Below, piece after piece: positions 7,070 through 19,000 of a stretch of DNA of 64,000 nt. A program made the translations under genes and the position numbers. Each line of letters begins with the position of its first letter. The stretch's first letter is position 1. Source of the DNA: Nocardia asteroides (lineage in GTDB: Bacteria > Actinomycetota > Actinomycetes > Mycobacteriales > Mycobacteriaceae); NCBI RefSeq assembly GCF_021183625.1, contig NZ_CP089214.1, forward strand, positions 5,580,001 through 5,644,000. Direction: 5' to 3'. A model generated the notes under the pieces. The model was not told the DNA's origin, ran no database searches, and saw only the letters and a program-made list of their open reading frames with translations.

Positions 7070-10000
7070 GCCTCGAACTGCCCCCGGAACTGCACTGGAT
7101 CGGGTGGATCGCGGGCGCGCCCTGGCCGGAGGGTGACGAGGACGCCGCCTTCGCCGTCTCCGCCGCCTGGGCCGCCGCCGCCGACGGAATCGAAGCCCTG
7201 CTGCCCGGCGTGGACGCGACCAAGCGGGCCAGCCTCGCGGCCTACCGCGACGGCGTCGGCACCGAGGAGATCGCCACCCGGTTCGATCAGCTCCGCACCG
7301 GGGACCAGTCGCTGGAGATGCTGGCGAAGCACATACGCTCGGTGTCGGACATGGCCTTCGACATGGGCACCGAGATCCAGGCGCAGAAGATCACCATCAT
7401 CGTGACGCTCTGCTGGCTGGTCATCGAGCTGGCCATGGCGTGGCTCTTCCCGCCCACGGTGGCGGTCAACCAGGCGGCGGCGCTGGCCACCGCGCGGGCC
7501 GTGCTGGCCGGCGCCGAGCGGGCCATGGTGAACTCGATCGCCGCGATCGCCGCCAGGCTCGGCGCCTCGGCCTCGAAGAAGTACATCTACAAGGGGATCC
7601 GGGTGCTCCCCACCGCCAAGGGCTGGGGCGTCATCGGCACCACCGCGATCAAGGGTGCGGGCGAGGAGGCGTTCTTCAACGGGCTCGTCCAGCTGAGCCA
7701 GATGGCGGCGGGCACGCGCAGGGAGTTCGACGGGCAGGAGTTCGGGCTGTCGATGCTCGGCGGCGCGGCGGGCGAGGTGGTCGGCGACGCCGCGTCGAAG
7801 TGGCTGGGCGGCAAGCTCGACGACTGGCTCGGCGGGGCGGGCAGTGTGTGGAGCAGCGGGGCGAGGGGCGCGGGCGTCGGGGCCTTCGGCGACGGGATCG
7901 GCGGGATCGCGGGCAGCGTCGTCGCCACGCTGGCGGCCGGGCAGTCCATCGGGGAGGCGTTCACGCCGGAGTCGATCGTCGGCGGGTTCGTGCAGGGCGG
8001 GCTGGTCGGCGGGGTCGGCGGGGTGCGCGGCTTCGTCCCGCTCGGTGTCGATCTCGGCGCGGCCGGGGGTGCGGAGGGCCAGGATTGGCTCGGCGAGGAG
8101 AAGGCGCCGCCCGGCGGCGGTGAGCCGGAGCAGGCCGGTGTAATGCCCGGCCCCGCGCCCGGCTTCGGGGTGAACGGGAAATCGGCGCCGGGGGGCCCGC
8201 AGCCGATCGACGGATCGCAGCCGCGGACCGCTCCGGTCGGCTCGACCGGCACCGGCGGGCAGAGCGCCGTCTTCGCCCCGACCGGAGCGCCGGTGCCAGG
8301 GGAGTCCGGGCGGCCCGCCGCCGAGCAGGCGGCGCCGCGAGGCGGGGTGGCACCGGAGCGGCTGGCTGGCGGGAATCCGATCACGCAGCAGGGGAACGTC
8401 GCCGCCGCGAGTACGGAATCGGCGGCGCAGCCGACGGAGGGGCCGCAGCGTTCCGGGGTGCCGGGGGAGGTCTCCGAGACCGGGAAGCCCGGGGCCGAGG
8501 TGACCGGGGTGGCCGAGCCGCAACCCGGCCGGGTCGAGGGGGAGCCGGGCGACGAGCGCTCCGGGACGCCGGAGCAGTCCGATCGCCGCGCGTCGGTCGA
8601 GGGCGGCGGGCAGGGCGACCGGGCGACGGAGGCGGCGGTGCCCGAGCGGGCCGAGACCCCGGTGCGGACCGGCGATGTCGAGCAGCCGGAGCGTACGAAC
8701 ACCACGTCGATCGAGCAACCCGACCGGAGCGAGACGCCGGAGCGGGTCGAGAGCCGGGACACCACGGGTTCGCCGGTGGAGTCGGGCGAGCAGCGGGAGC
8801 GGGCCGCGGCGGCCGAGAACCGGACGTCCGAGCAGCCCGGTTCGCCCGTCGAGCACCGGGACCGGACGCCCGGCGACGGTGAGCAGAGCGATATCGACGA
8901 GCGGCCCGGCTCGTTTGAGCAGGGCGCGGCCCCCGAGCAGCCGGGGTCGACTCAGCAGGACGAGTTCGCTGAGCAGCCCGGGCCGGTGCAGCAGGACGAG
9001 GCCGTTGAGCAGCCCGGACCGGTGCAGCAGGATGAGCTCGCTGAGCAGCCCGGGCCGGTGCAGCAGGGCGAAGCCGATGAGCAGGCCGAGCCGGTGCAGC
9101 AGGATGAGGTCGCCGAGCAGCCAGGGCCGGCGCAGCAGAGCGAGGTCGAGAGCGAGGTCCGCGAGCCGGACGGTGCCGAGGAGCAGCGCCAGCCGGGGGC
9201 CCCCGGCGAGGAGCCCCGGCTCGGGGGCCGCGAGCCGAACGGCCTCGAACTGCTCGAGCAGGCGGCGGGCCCGGTCGGCCACGGCGAGCCGATCGAGCAG
9301 GTGCGGCAGCCGCTCCCGGCCGCGGAGGTCATCGGCGGGGGACAGCCGCCCCTCCGGCCGGAGCTCCTCGTCCAGCAGCCCGCCCCGGTCCCGCACAGTA
9401 CCCAGGCTCCGGGGGAGCAGCTCCGGCCCGAGCCACGTCCGGCTGCGCCGCGCGGCACGCAGGACGGTTCGGCGGCCCCGCCGCAGCAGGACCGCACCGC
9501 GGCCCCCCGCGGCACCGACAGCCCGGAGCCGCGCGCCCTGCGCCCCCTGCAGACCACGGTTCCGCTCGCCCCGGCCCCGCCCGCCGCCGGGCTGCCGGAG
9601 CGGGAGAGCACGGAAGGGGAGCCGGAGCCGCCGCCGGCGTCGGTCGATCCCGCCGCCGCGCTGCCGTTCCCGGTGCTGCCGATGGTGCAGGCGGGCGTGG
9701 TGCGGGAGCGCAGCACGCGGCCCCGCCGGTCGGGCACGCCCTCGATCGACGTCGGCATCGCGCGGACGACGCCCGCGACCACCGCGGTCGAACAGCCCGC
9801 CGCCGCGATCCCCGGTACGAACGGCGCCGATCCCGGGATGCCCGCCGCACCGGCCACGGCCGACGACCTGCCGACCGCCGCCCTCACCCCCGCCCGCAAC
9901 CCGGTGCCGCCGCCGCCGCGCCGCCCGGTCACCGATCCGGCGCGGCAGCAGCGGATCGAGCAGTTGATGAGCACCGACAACGGCGAGTACCGCGTCTTCG

Positions 10001-13000
10001 CCGACCCGCCGGTCGCGGAGTTCTCGGACGACAACGACGACGTCACCGACGCGCACGACGACCGGGACGAGCGCGCACTCGCCCTGCTCGCCACCTTCCA
10101 CGGCCACCCCACCGCCCCCGCCTACCTGAGCCCGGGCGACGCCGGGCCCAGTGCTCTGCAGCGGGCGGCGGGGTGGCTCGGCGGAGTCAGGCACCACAGC
10201 GGCCCCCCGGCCACGCTGGCAGCGGAGATGCAGCGGCTGCACCTGGCGATCGCGGAGGCGGGCGAGGGCAGCGCGGCCCTGGTCACGCTGCGCTTCCCGA
10301 GCGGCCGCTCGCCCGGCACCGTCGAGATCGGCGGGGTCCGGGTCGAGCGCGGCACCACCTCGTTCGCCGTGGTGTACCCGCTCGGCGCCGAGGGACCGGT
10401 GTGGATCAACCCGGACCGCGGGCGCAGCTACGACGCGCCACCGACGCACCAGATCTCCGACGGCGATTCGCTCGTCACCATCCAGGCCGACCACGGCCCC
10501 GCGGTGCTCGCCGCCGCGACCATGTCCCCGGCGATCGCGCCGCCCGCGCCCGCCACCCCGGCGGAGCCGCTGCCCGACCCCGCGGCGGACCGCCCGGCCG
10601 GCGTCTACCGGCCCGTCGACCCGGCCGCGCAGGACACCATGGCCGCGGCGATGACGGTGAACGGCGCACCGCGGATCGGCGCCGACCCGCGGACCAATCC
10701 GGCCGATCCGAGCGGCACCCCGTGGGGCCGGCTGGTCAACCCCGGCGGCGGGGCTGCCAGGAGCGGCAATGTCGTCGACAGCGCGCTCTCCGCGCTCGCC
10801 ACCTTCTTCGGCCTACCGCGCACGGCCGCCGCGCTCGCGCCCGGCGTCGACTCGGACAGCATCGACACCGTCGGCGACGGGACCGCACCGTTGCTCCGGG
10901 CCGAGCGCTGGCTCGGCTGCGGCCTGATGGACCCCGGGCTGGCCGGCGGCAACCGTGCCCAGCAGCTGAACGCCATCGCCGCGGGGGTGCGCAGGCTCGG
11001 CCCCGGCGCGGCGGCGCTGGTGGTGCAGGCCGAGGAGACCGGGCCGGGGCGGCGCGTGCGCAGCACGGCCTTCCTGATGCTGCACCCGGCCGACGGAACC
11101 GCGCCGGTATGGCTGAATCCGGTCACCGGTGAGGTGACCGAGCAGCCGCCGCCGGGGCTGCGCCGCCAGCGCGGGACGCTGTCCTTCATCCCCGCGACCA
11201 GGGAGCAGGTGCTGGCCGCCGCCACCCCGGGGGCGCCGCCACCTCCGGTCCCGTCACCCGCGCACCTCCGGGTGATCGGGCCGGACGGGGTCCGGCCACT
11301 GGAGAATCCGGCGTACCAGCAGGCGCTGGAACAGGCGATGACCGGACCGGACGGCAGGCCGCGCGCGCACGTCGATCCGCGGAGCTTCCCGAGCCCGGCC
11401 GCCCCGCTGCGCCGCATGATCAACGGGGCGGGCACCGGCATGCCCGGCCGGGGGCGGAACTGCGGCGAGGTCACCGCCTGCTCGCTCGCCACCTGGTTCG
11501 GCAACCCGCAGGCCGCCCACGCCAGCTGGGCCGCCGATCGGCAGCCCGTCCGCGGCTCGGCCTGGCTGGTCGATTACCTCGGCGGCCGGCTGCGGCAGTA
11601 CCCGGATGCGCAGCCGGTGCGGGACCAGTTCGCGGCGCTGCAGCGGGATATCGCGCTGCGCGGCCCGCGCTGGGCGGCGCTCGTGCTCTCCACCGAGACG
11701 GCGCGGAACCAGGACGGCAGCGTCCGCGTCGGACCCGACGGGGCGGCGCTGAACGCCCGCGCGCATGTGCGGCAGATCGTCTTCCCGGAGAACGCGCCGC
11801 GGCCGGTCTGGTGGGACGCGCAGTCCTTCAGCACCTCCGAGGAGGTGACCGACAGCGTGCTGGATTACGCCGATGGGATGTACTACATCCCGGTCACCGC
11901 CGCCCAGCTGGCGCACGTGGCGACCTTCTTCCCCGGGCTCGCGAGCGCCCCGGCGGGGACGGCGGTCGCGAGCCCCATCGCGCCGGCCGCCGGGCGGTCC
12001 AAGAACCCGTTCCGCCCAGGGGGGTCCACCAACCCGTTCCGCGCGGACTCCTCGCGGCGGTCGAGCGATCCGGTCGGCGACGGAGGGCGGCTGTCCGCCG
12101 ATTCCGCGGCGCGGCGGCGGGCGCTGGACGGGTTCGTCCAGCAGATGCTCGACCCCGCCGCCCAGCGAAACGTTCCCGCCGTGCCCGGCCAGGTCTCGAT
12201 TCCCCTTCCCTCCAGGGACGAGCTCGCCCCCGTGCTCGCCTCGATCGATCTGCCCACGCTCACCGCGCTCCGCGATGTCATGCGGATCAGGGGCGGCACC
12301 TACGCCGCGTACCAGCACCCGGGTACCTACCCCAGCCCGCGGAACCCGTACATCTCCTACATCAACCACCCGGGCCAGCAGGCTCCCGGGCGTCTGACCA
12401 ACTGCGTGGTCTGCACGCTCGCCCTGCTCTCCACCTTCATCGGCCTGCCCGACGTGGCCGCGCCGCGGTCCTCGCTGGCTTCGGTCGACCCCGGCCTCGA
12501 CGGCGACGCGATCGCGCAACGCTGGCTCGGCACGCTCCTCTCGGACGCGAGGTACCGCTGGAACGCTGCCGGGAACCGGTCGATCCGGAAGCAGTACCGT
12601 GACCTCTACCAGAAGGTCACCGACCAGGGGCCGGGGTCCTTCGCCTACGTGCGCGTCCGCTGGGCGGTCAAGGACGGGGCCGGGAATCCGATGACCCTTT
12701 CCGACGGTTCGCCGCAGTACAACGGCTCGCACGCCATCGCCCTCGTCTTCCCCGCGGGTGCCACCCGCCCGGTCTGGTGCGATGCCCAGAGCGGGACCTT
12801 CACCGAGAGCCTGCCCCCGCAGTACGTCGCCAACACCGCGACCCTGGACGCCGCCATCTCGGACGCGAACAGCGTGCGCGGGTCGGCCATCCGCAGGGGC
12901 AGGCTGTGGCGCGCACTGACGACCGCACATGGCATCCGGCAGTCGCAGCATCCGGGGCTGCCCGCCGAGCCGGGCGCTGAGCCCTTCGGCCCGCTCGTCG

Positions 13001-16000
13001 CCGAGCACGGTCCCGGGGTGTACACCGACCCCGTCCAAGCCGCCGCGGCCATGGCGCTGTCCTTCGCCGGGATTCCACGCATGACGGTGCCGTTCCGGGT
13101 CGACACCGCGGTGGACGCAGCCGCGGTGACCCCGGCCATCACCACTCCGGACGGGTTGATCGGGCTGGAGCCGCTCTTCCGGAGCCGGGTCCAGCAGCTC
13201 GGCGATCAGTGGCCCGCCGATTTCCAGCTCGGCCGGGTGACGCAGCAGCTGGCGGCGGCGCCCTACGGCCCCGGTTCGGTGGCGATCGCCCGGGTGGGCA
13301 ACTCCGTGCTGGTCGGGATGTACCCGGAGCACCCGCCGGGCTCGACACCGATATGGGTGGAGCCGCTCAGCGGTCAGGTGCACACCGGCATCCCGTCCGG
13401 GTACGGGACGGTGCCGGTGGAGTACCTCATCACCACCGGGGAGACGCTGCGTACCACTATCAGCGAAACCATGGCGGTGTCCTTCGTCGCGCCGAATCCC
13501 CTGGTGTCGCAGCCCGTGCGCACCGCCGGGCTGCCGGACGAGAGCGGAGCCGATCCCGGCGCCGAGCCGGCGGGGGGCAAGCGCGGGAGACCCGACGGGC
13601 CCGGCGGCTCCCCCGAACCGAAGCGGCGGCGCGGCGCCGATCCCGGCGGGGACGGCGATCCGTCGGATCCCGACACGGACGGGCCGGAGCCCAGCGACTC
13701 CGATCCGTCGGAGCCGGACAACGAGTCGGACCGCTTCACCGACGCCTTCCTGACCACCGACGAGTCCGAATCGGAGTCGGACGCCGAATCCACCGCCTCG
13801 ACCGAATCCGACCCGGACGACGGGCAGGTGGCGCCCGCCCGGCTGTCGCCGCGCCGCAATCCGGTCCCGCCGCCACCCCCGCTCGCCGCCGAGGATCTGG
13901 ATCGGCACCGGCAGCTGACCCAGGTCGTGCGCACCGCGGATGGCGTTCTGGTGGCGGCGAATCCGCTCACCGACGACCGCGCGCGAAGGGCCTTCGAGCT
14001 GGTCACCGGGGAGGGCGACACCGCGGAGCCGGGCATCGACCCGGACGACGCGGTCTACGCGCAGCTCGCCGGCTTCGTCGGGCACCCGACGACCGCGGCC
14101 GCGCACTCGTCGGCCGATCCGGCCAGGCACGCCCTGGTCCGCACCGCGCAGTGGCTCGGCCCGCCCCGGGTGCTCACCGGCGACCGGGCCGAGCTCGCCG
14201 CCCACCTGAACCGGCTGCACCGCGAGCTCCAGCTGCTCGGCCCCGGCGCCGCGGCGGCGGTCAGCCTGCGCGGCCCCGGCCCGGCGACCCCGGGGACCGT
14301 GACCGTGAACGGCGTCGAGGTGCCGCGCGGCACGGTCTCGCTGGCGGTGATCGTCCCGCTCGGCTCGCGCAGGCCGCTCTGGTGCGCTCCGCTGACCAGG
14401 GAGATCTACCGGACGCCGCCGCTGCACCTGCTGGCAGCCGCCGAGCTGGTGGTCGCCACCCCGACCAGGCACGGACTGCGGGCACTCGCGGCCGTGAGCG
14501 ACCGGACGCCGCGCCCGGCCCGGCCCGCACCGCCCCCCGGCGACCGCGCGCTGCCCGACGTGACCGCGGGCCGCGCGGAGCGCCCCGGGCTCTACGCCGA
14601 GCCGGACATCATGGATCAGCTCGCGCTGGAGGGGCTGATGTGGGTCGACGGCAGGCCCGTCGCCGGCGTCGACCCGAGGACCAACCCCAACGACCCGGGC
14701 AACCCGGACGCCGTGCCCTGGGTGGAGTGGGTCAACCCGAACGGCACCGGCAACGACCTCGACACCGCGCTGACGACGCTCTCGACCCACTTCGGCGATC
14801 CGCAGGTCGCGGCCCCGCTGGCGCCGGGGATGCACTCGGACGGCGCGGAGTCCGACCCGAACGGCTGGGACCCCTACATCCGCGCCGAGACCTACCTCGA
14901 CTGCGGCTTCCTGAGCGCGGCGGGCGCCGGCCGCGATCCGGCGCAGCAGCTCGCGGTGATCCAGGCGGGCGTGGAACGGATGCCACCCGGCTCGGCGGCG
15001 CTGGTGCTCGCGCTCACCTACCGCGACAAGCCGGACCGCTCCGGCCTCGACGTGACCAGCAGGGTGGCGGTGCTCATGCACCCGCTGCCGCAGCACCGCG
15101 CGCCCGGTGCGACCCCCGGCCGGAAGACGGTGTGGTTCGAGCCCGCGACCCGCCTGACCTCCGAGCAGCCGCCCGCCGGGCTGCTGCGCGACGAAAACGC
15201 GCTCTGGTTCATCCCGGCGACCAGGGATCAGGTCATCGCGGGCGCGACCCCGGGAGCCGTGCCGGCGCCCTTCCCCGCGCCCGCGGCGAGCAGGCCGCTC
15301 GGGCCGGGCGGCTACCGCCCCGAGCCGAACCCGGAGTACCAGCTGGCCCTGACGCGCGCGGTGACCGGCCCGAACGGCCCGACGCCCTACTTCGACCCGG
15401 ATACCTTCCCGTCCCCGGCCTTCCCGGCGGGGCGGCTGGTGAACGGGCCGGGCATGAGCGAGCCGGGCCGCACCCAGAACTGCCCGGAGACCGTGCTGAA
15501 CGGGCTCTCCACCTGGTTCGGCAATCCGGCGGTCGCCGCCGCCACCTGGCACCCGGCGGTCGCCGACCCGAACGGAATGCACCGGCTCGCGCAGTACTTC
15601 GGCAGCAGGCACCGCAGGTACTTCGACGCGGGCACCGCGCGGCAGCACCTGGAGGCGATCCAGCGCGGGATGGCGCGGCGCGGCCCGCGCTGGGCGACCG
15701 TGGTCTTCACCTCCACGCTGGCCAGGGACGAGTACGGCCTGTTCCGCGTCGGCCCCGACGGGAAGTTCTTCAGCGCGCGGGATCACGTGCGGCAGATCGT
15801 CTTCCCGGAGGGCCGCCCCGCGCCGCTCTGGTGGGACACGCAGAGCAACTACACCTCGCCGACGGTGACCGGCACCATCGTCGACCACGCCGATTCGGTG
15901 ACCTTCATCCCGGTCACCGCCGCCCAGCTGGCGCACGCCGCCACCTTCTTCGACACCCCGGTTCCGGCCGCGCCCGCCGAATCCGCGCCGGTGCCACGGG

Positions 16001-19000
16001 TGCCTCGGCTCACCCCGGCCCAGCTGGAGCAGCTGCCGCGTTCGGCGAGCACCATGCCGCCCGGCGTGGTCAGCAGCACCGACCTGCGGCTGCTGCGGGC
16101 CCAGGAGGAGCGGCTGCGGACCCCGGAGGGGTACGCGGCGCACCGGAATCCGGGCGTCTACCCGCCGTGGGGCGAGCCGTATGTGCGGTTCGTGAACGGG
16201 CCGGGGCTGACCGGCCCCGGCGGCCGGGACAACTGCGCGCTCTGCGTGATCGCCCTGATCTCCACCTCGCTCGGCAAGCCGGAGATCGCGGGGCGCAGAC
16301 AGTACTCGCTGCTGGAGGGCGGCGTCGGGCAGCAGGCCGGTGCGGAGCAGTGGCTCGGCTCCAGCCGGATCGCGGCCCAGCCGCCCGCCGTCTCGGCCGC
16401 CGACGCGCTGCGCGCACTCGAGGCGATGGTCCGCGACGCCGGACCGGGCACCTTCGTCGACGTCGAGATCTACTGGACCGTGCTGGACGAGAACAGGCAG
16501 ACGAAGTACGAGGACGACGGGATCACCCCGGAGCTCGGCGCCGGCCACGTGATCGCGCTCATCTACCCCGACCCGGCGTTGGCGGAGCGCTTCGGCATCC
16601 CGGCGGGCATGCCGGCCGACCGCCCGCTCTGGAGCGACCCGCAGGCCGGCTGGGTCGCGGCCGAGCTGCCATCGGATATCAGGGACCGGACCGCCGCCGT
16701 CGCCATCATCGCCGCGGACACCGGGACGATCGCCGAGGGGAGCGCGCAGGGGCAGTCGCTGCGCAGCTCGCTGCGCGACCGGACGTCCGGCGGCTACCTG
16801 CGCGCCATGAACCCGGAGACCCACTCGTCGGTCGGCGGCCGCTCCTACGGGCGCCGGGTGCTGCTGCGCTCCGGCACCGACACCGAGTACCACCCGGCGC
16901 TGGTGCTGCGCGCCGCGAGCGCGAGCTTCGCGTCGTACCCGCAGTTCGCCGCGCCGATCCGGCGCCGCTTCAGCCCGGACGGGGCCGCCGGTATCCGCCG
17001 CTCGCAGCGCGATATCGGCGCCTTCGACGCGCTGGGGCTCGTCTACGGGCAGAACTGGCGGGTTCCCGCCGCCGCTACCGTCCCGGCGCAGCTCGCCGAG
17101 ATCCACGCCGAGATCGCGGCCGTCGGCCCCGGCGCGATCGCGGCCGTCCTGGTCGGCGACGATCCGCCGACGCCGCTGCTCGCCGTCTACCCCGACGAGC
17201 CGGGGCGCTCCGAGCCGCTCTGGTGGCAGCCGCTCACCGATACCTTCACCGCGTCGCCGCCCGCCCTCGGCGGGCCGAACGACCGGGTCCGCTACCTGAG
17301 CGGCAGCGCGGACGGGCTGTACGACGCCTTCCTCCGGCCGCACGTCCCGACCGCCTCCCGGCCGGGCACGCCGGGGCACCCCGCCCCGCAGGCCGGGCTG
17401 CCGCACCGCCCCGCGGCGTCGGCACCGCTGGGCCCCGGGCGGGTCGAGGAGCTCGACGGGGGCGCCGAGCCGCTGCGTGCGGCATCGGCGTCGCCGAGCC
17501 ACCGCGCCCTGGCGATGGCCGGGTCGAGCCAGATCACGGTCGACCCGCTCGCCGAGAGCCCGCCCGCCGGTCCCGCGCTGCCCCCGCCGCAGCCGCTCAC
17601 CACCGCGCACCCGCCGCTCAGCCTGGACGAGATGGCCCTGATCACGCGGCCCTCCGCCGAGGCCATTCCCGGCGTGCACGGCAGCGTGGACGCCGGCGCG
17701 CTGCAGCGGCTGCGCGACCGCCTGTGGCTCCCGACCGGCTATGCCGCCTACGTCAACCCGCGGCGGGACGCCGACGGCTCCCCGGGCTGGCTGACGCACA
17801 TCAACGAGCCGGGGCCGGTGACGGCGGGGCGCTTCAACAACTGCGCGCAGACGACGCTCGCCGTGCTGTCGACCTTCATCGGGTTGCCCGACGTCGCGGG
17901 GGCGCGGTTTCCGATGGACCCCTACGACTGGAATCTGTGGACCGACCCGCTCGCGGAGCGCTGGCTGAACTCGCCGCAGATCGACCTGAGCACGGACGCC
18001 TCCGGCGCGCCGCGCAGCGTGCCGGAGCAGTTCCAGGCCGTGTGGGACGCGATCTACGACGCGAAGCCGGGCTCGTTCGCCTACGTGAGCGTCACCTACG
18101 GCATCGCGGGTCCGGACGGCACGCTCGAGCTGGAGGCGGACGGGACGCCGAAGCGCTCGGACATATCCCACGCCATCGCGATCACCTACCCGACCAACTC
18201 CGACTACCCGGAGTGGAGCGACGGCCAGAGCGGAGCCTCCAGCCCGACGCTCAGCGAATCCTTCATCAAGAAGGTCGCGGCCGTGGCCTTCTACCCGAGC
18301 GACGCCAAGCGGGTGCTGGAGGGTTTCCAGCGCAAGCGGCGGCTGCGACAGGCGATCTCCGACGGCACCGGCATCAGGCACTCGGTGCACCCGGGGATCC
18401 CGCTCCGGCCCGGCGGCGAGGCGTGGGGGCCACTGGTGGCCGCGGGACCCACCGGCCCGCGCAGGGAGTTCCCGCCGATGGGAACGGCGCTCGTGGCCGC
18501 GACCACGTTCGCGGGGCACCCGCGGATCGCCGTCGCGCGGCTGCGGTCGATGGTCACCGCCGGGTACCTGGGCGAGCTCGACGGCCTGAGCCGGCCGACC
18601 GACAGGCCCGCCGCGCGGCGGCTGTTCCGGAATCCGCCGCGGACGCTGGACGACCGCTCGATCCCCGCCGCGCAGCGGCTGGACATGCTGCGCCGGGAGC
18701 TGGAATCCCCGCCGTTCGGCCCGGGATCGGTGGCGATCGCGGTGATCGGGGAGGCGCACCACGTCGGCCTGCACCTGGTGCTCACCTACCCCGAGCTGCC
18801 GGCGAACAGCACCCCGGTGTGGCTGGAACCGCTCACCGGCCGGACCATGGATGTGCTGCCCGCGGCCTTCGGTGACCTCCCGGTGCTGTACCTGATCGCG
18901 ACCGGCGCGCAGCTCCGCGCCGCGATCGCCGAGCTGCGGCCGTTCGCGCTGCTCCAGCCCCCGGGTTCCCCCGCCGAGCCGCGGCCGCCCTCACCCGCGT

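Noticed and set aside
6850..10494. A 1,214-codon minus-strand open frame overlapping the Imm35-like gene and the giant gene start
   Set aside because: Low-complexity translation, no ribosome site, and it conflicts with two better-supported genes.
11254..18774. A 2,506-codon open frame on the minus strand inside the giant gene
   Set aside because: It is a mirror frame created by the very high GC at third codon positions of the plus-strand gene; its translation is Arg/Gly/Ala/Val-rich without motifs, whereas the plus strand shows repeated catalytic motifs in frame.
13209..18875. A 1,888-codon plus-strand open frame in a second frame of the giant gene
   Set aside because: Arg/Ala/Gly-rich shadow frame with no recognisable domain.
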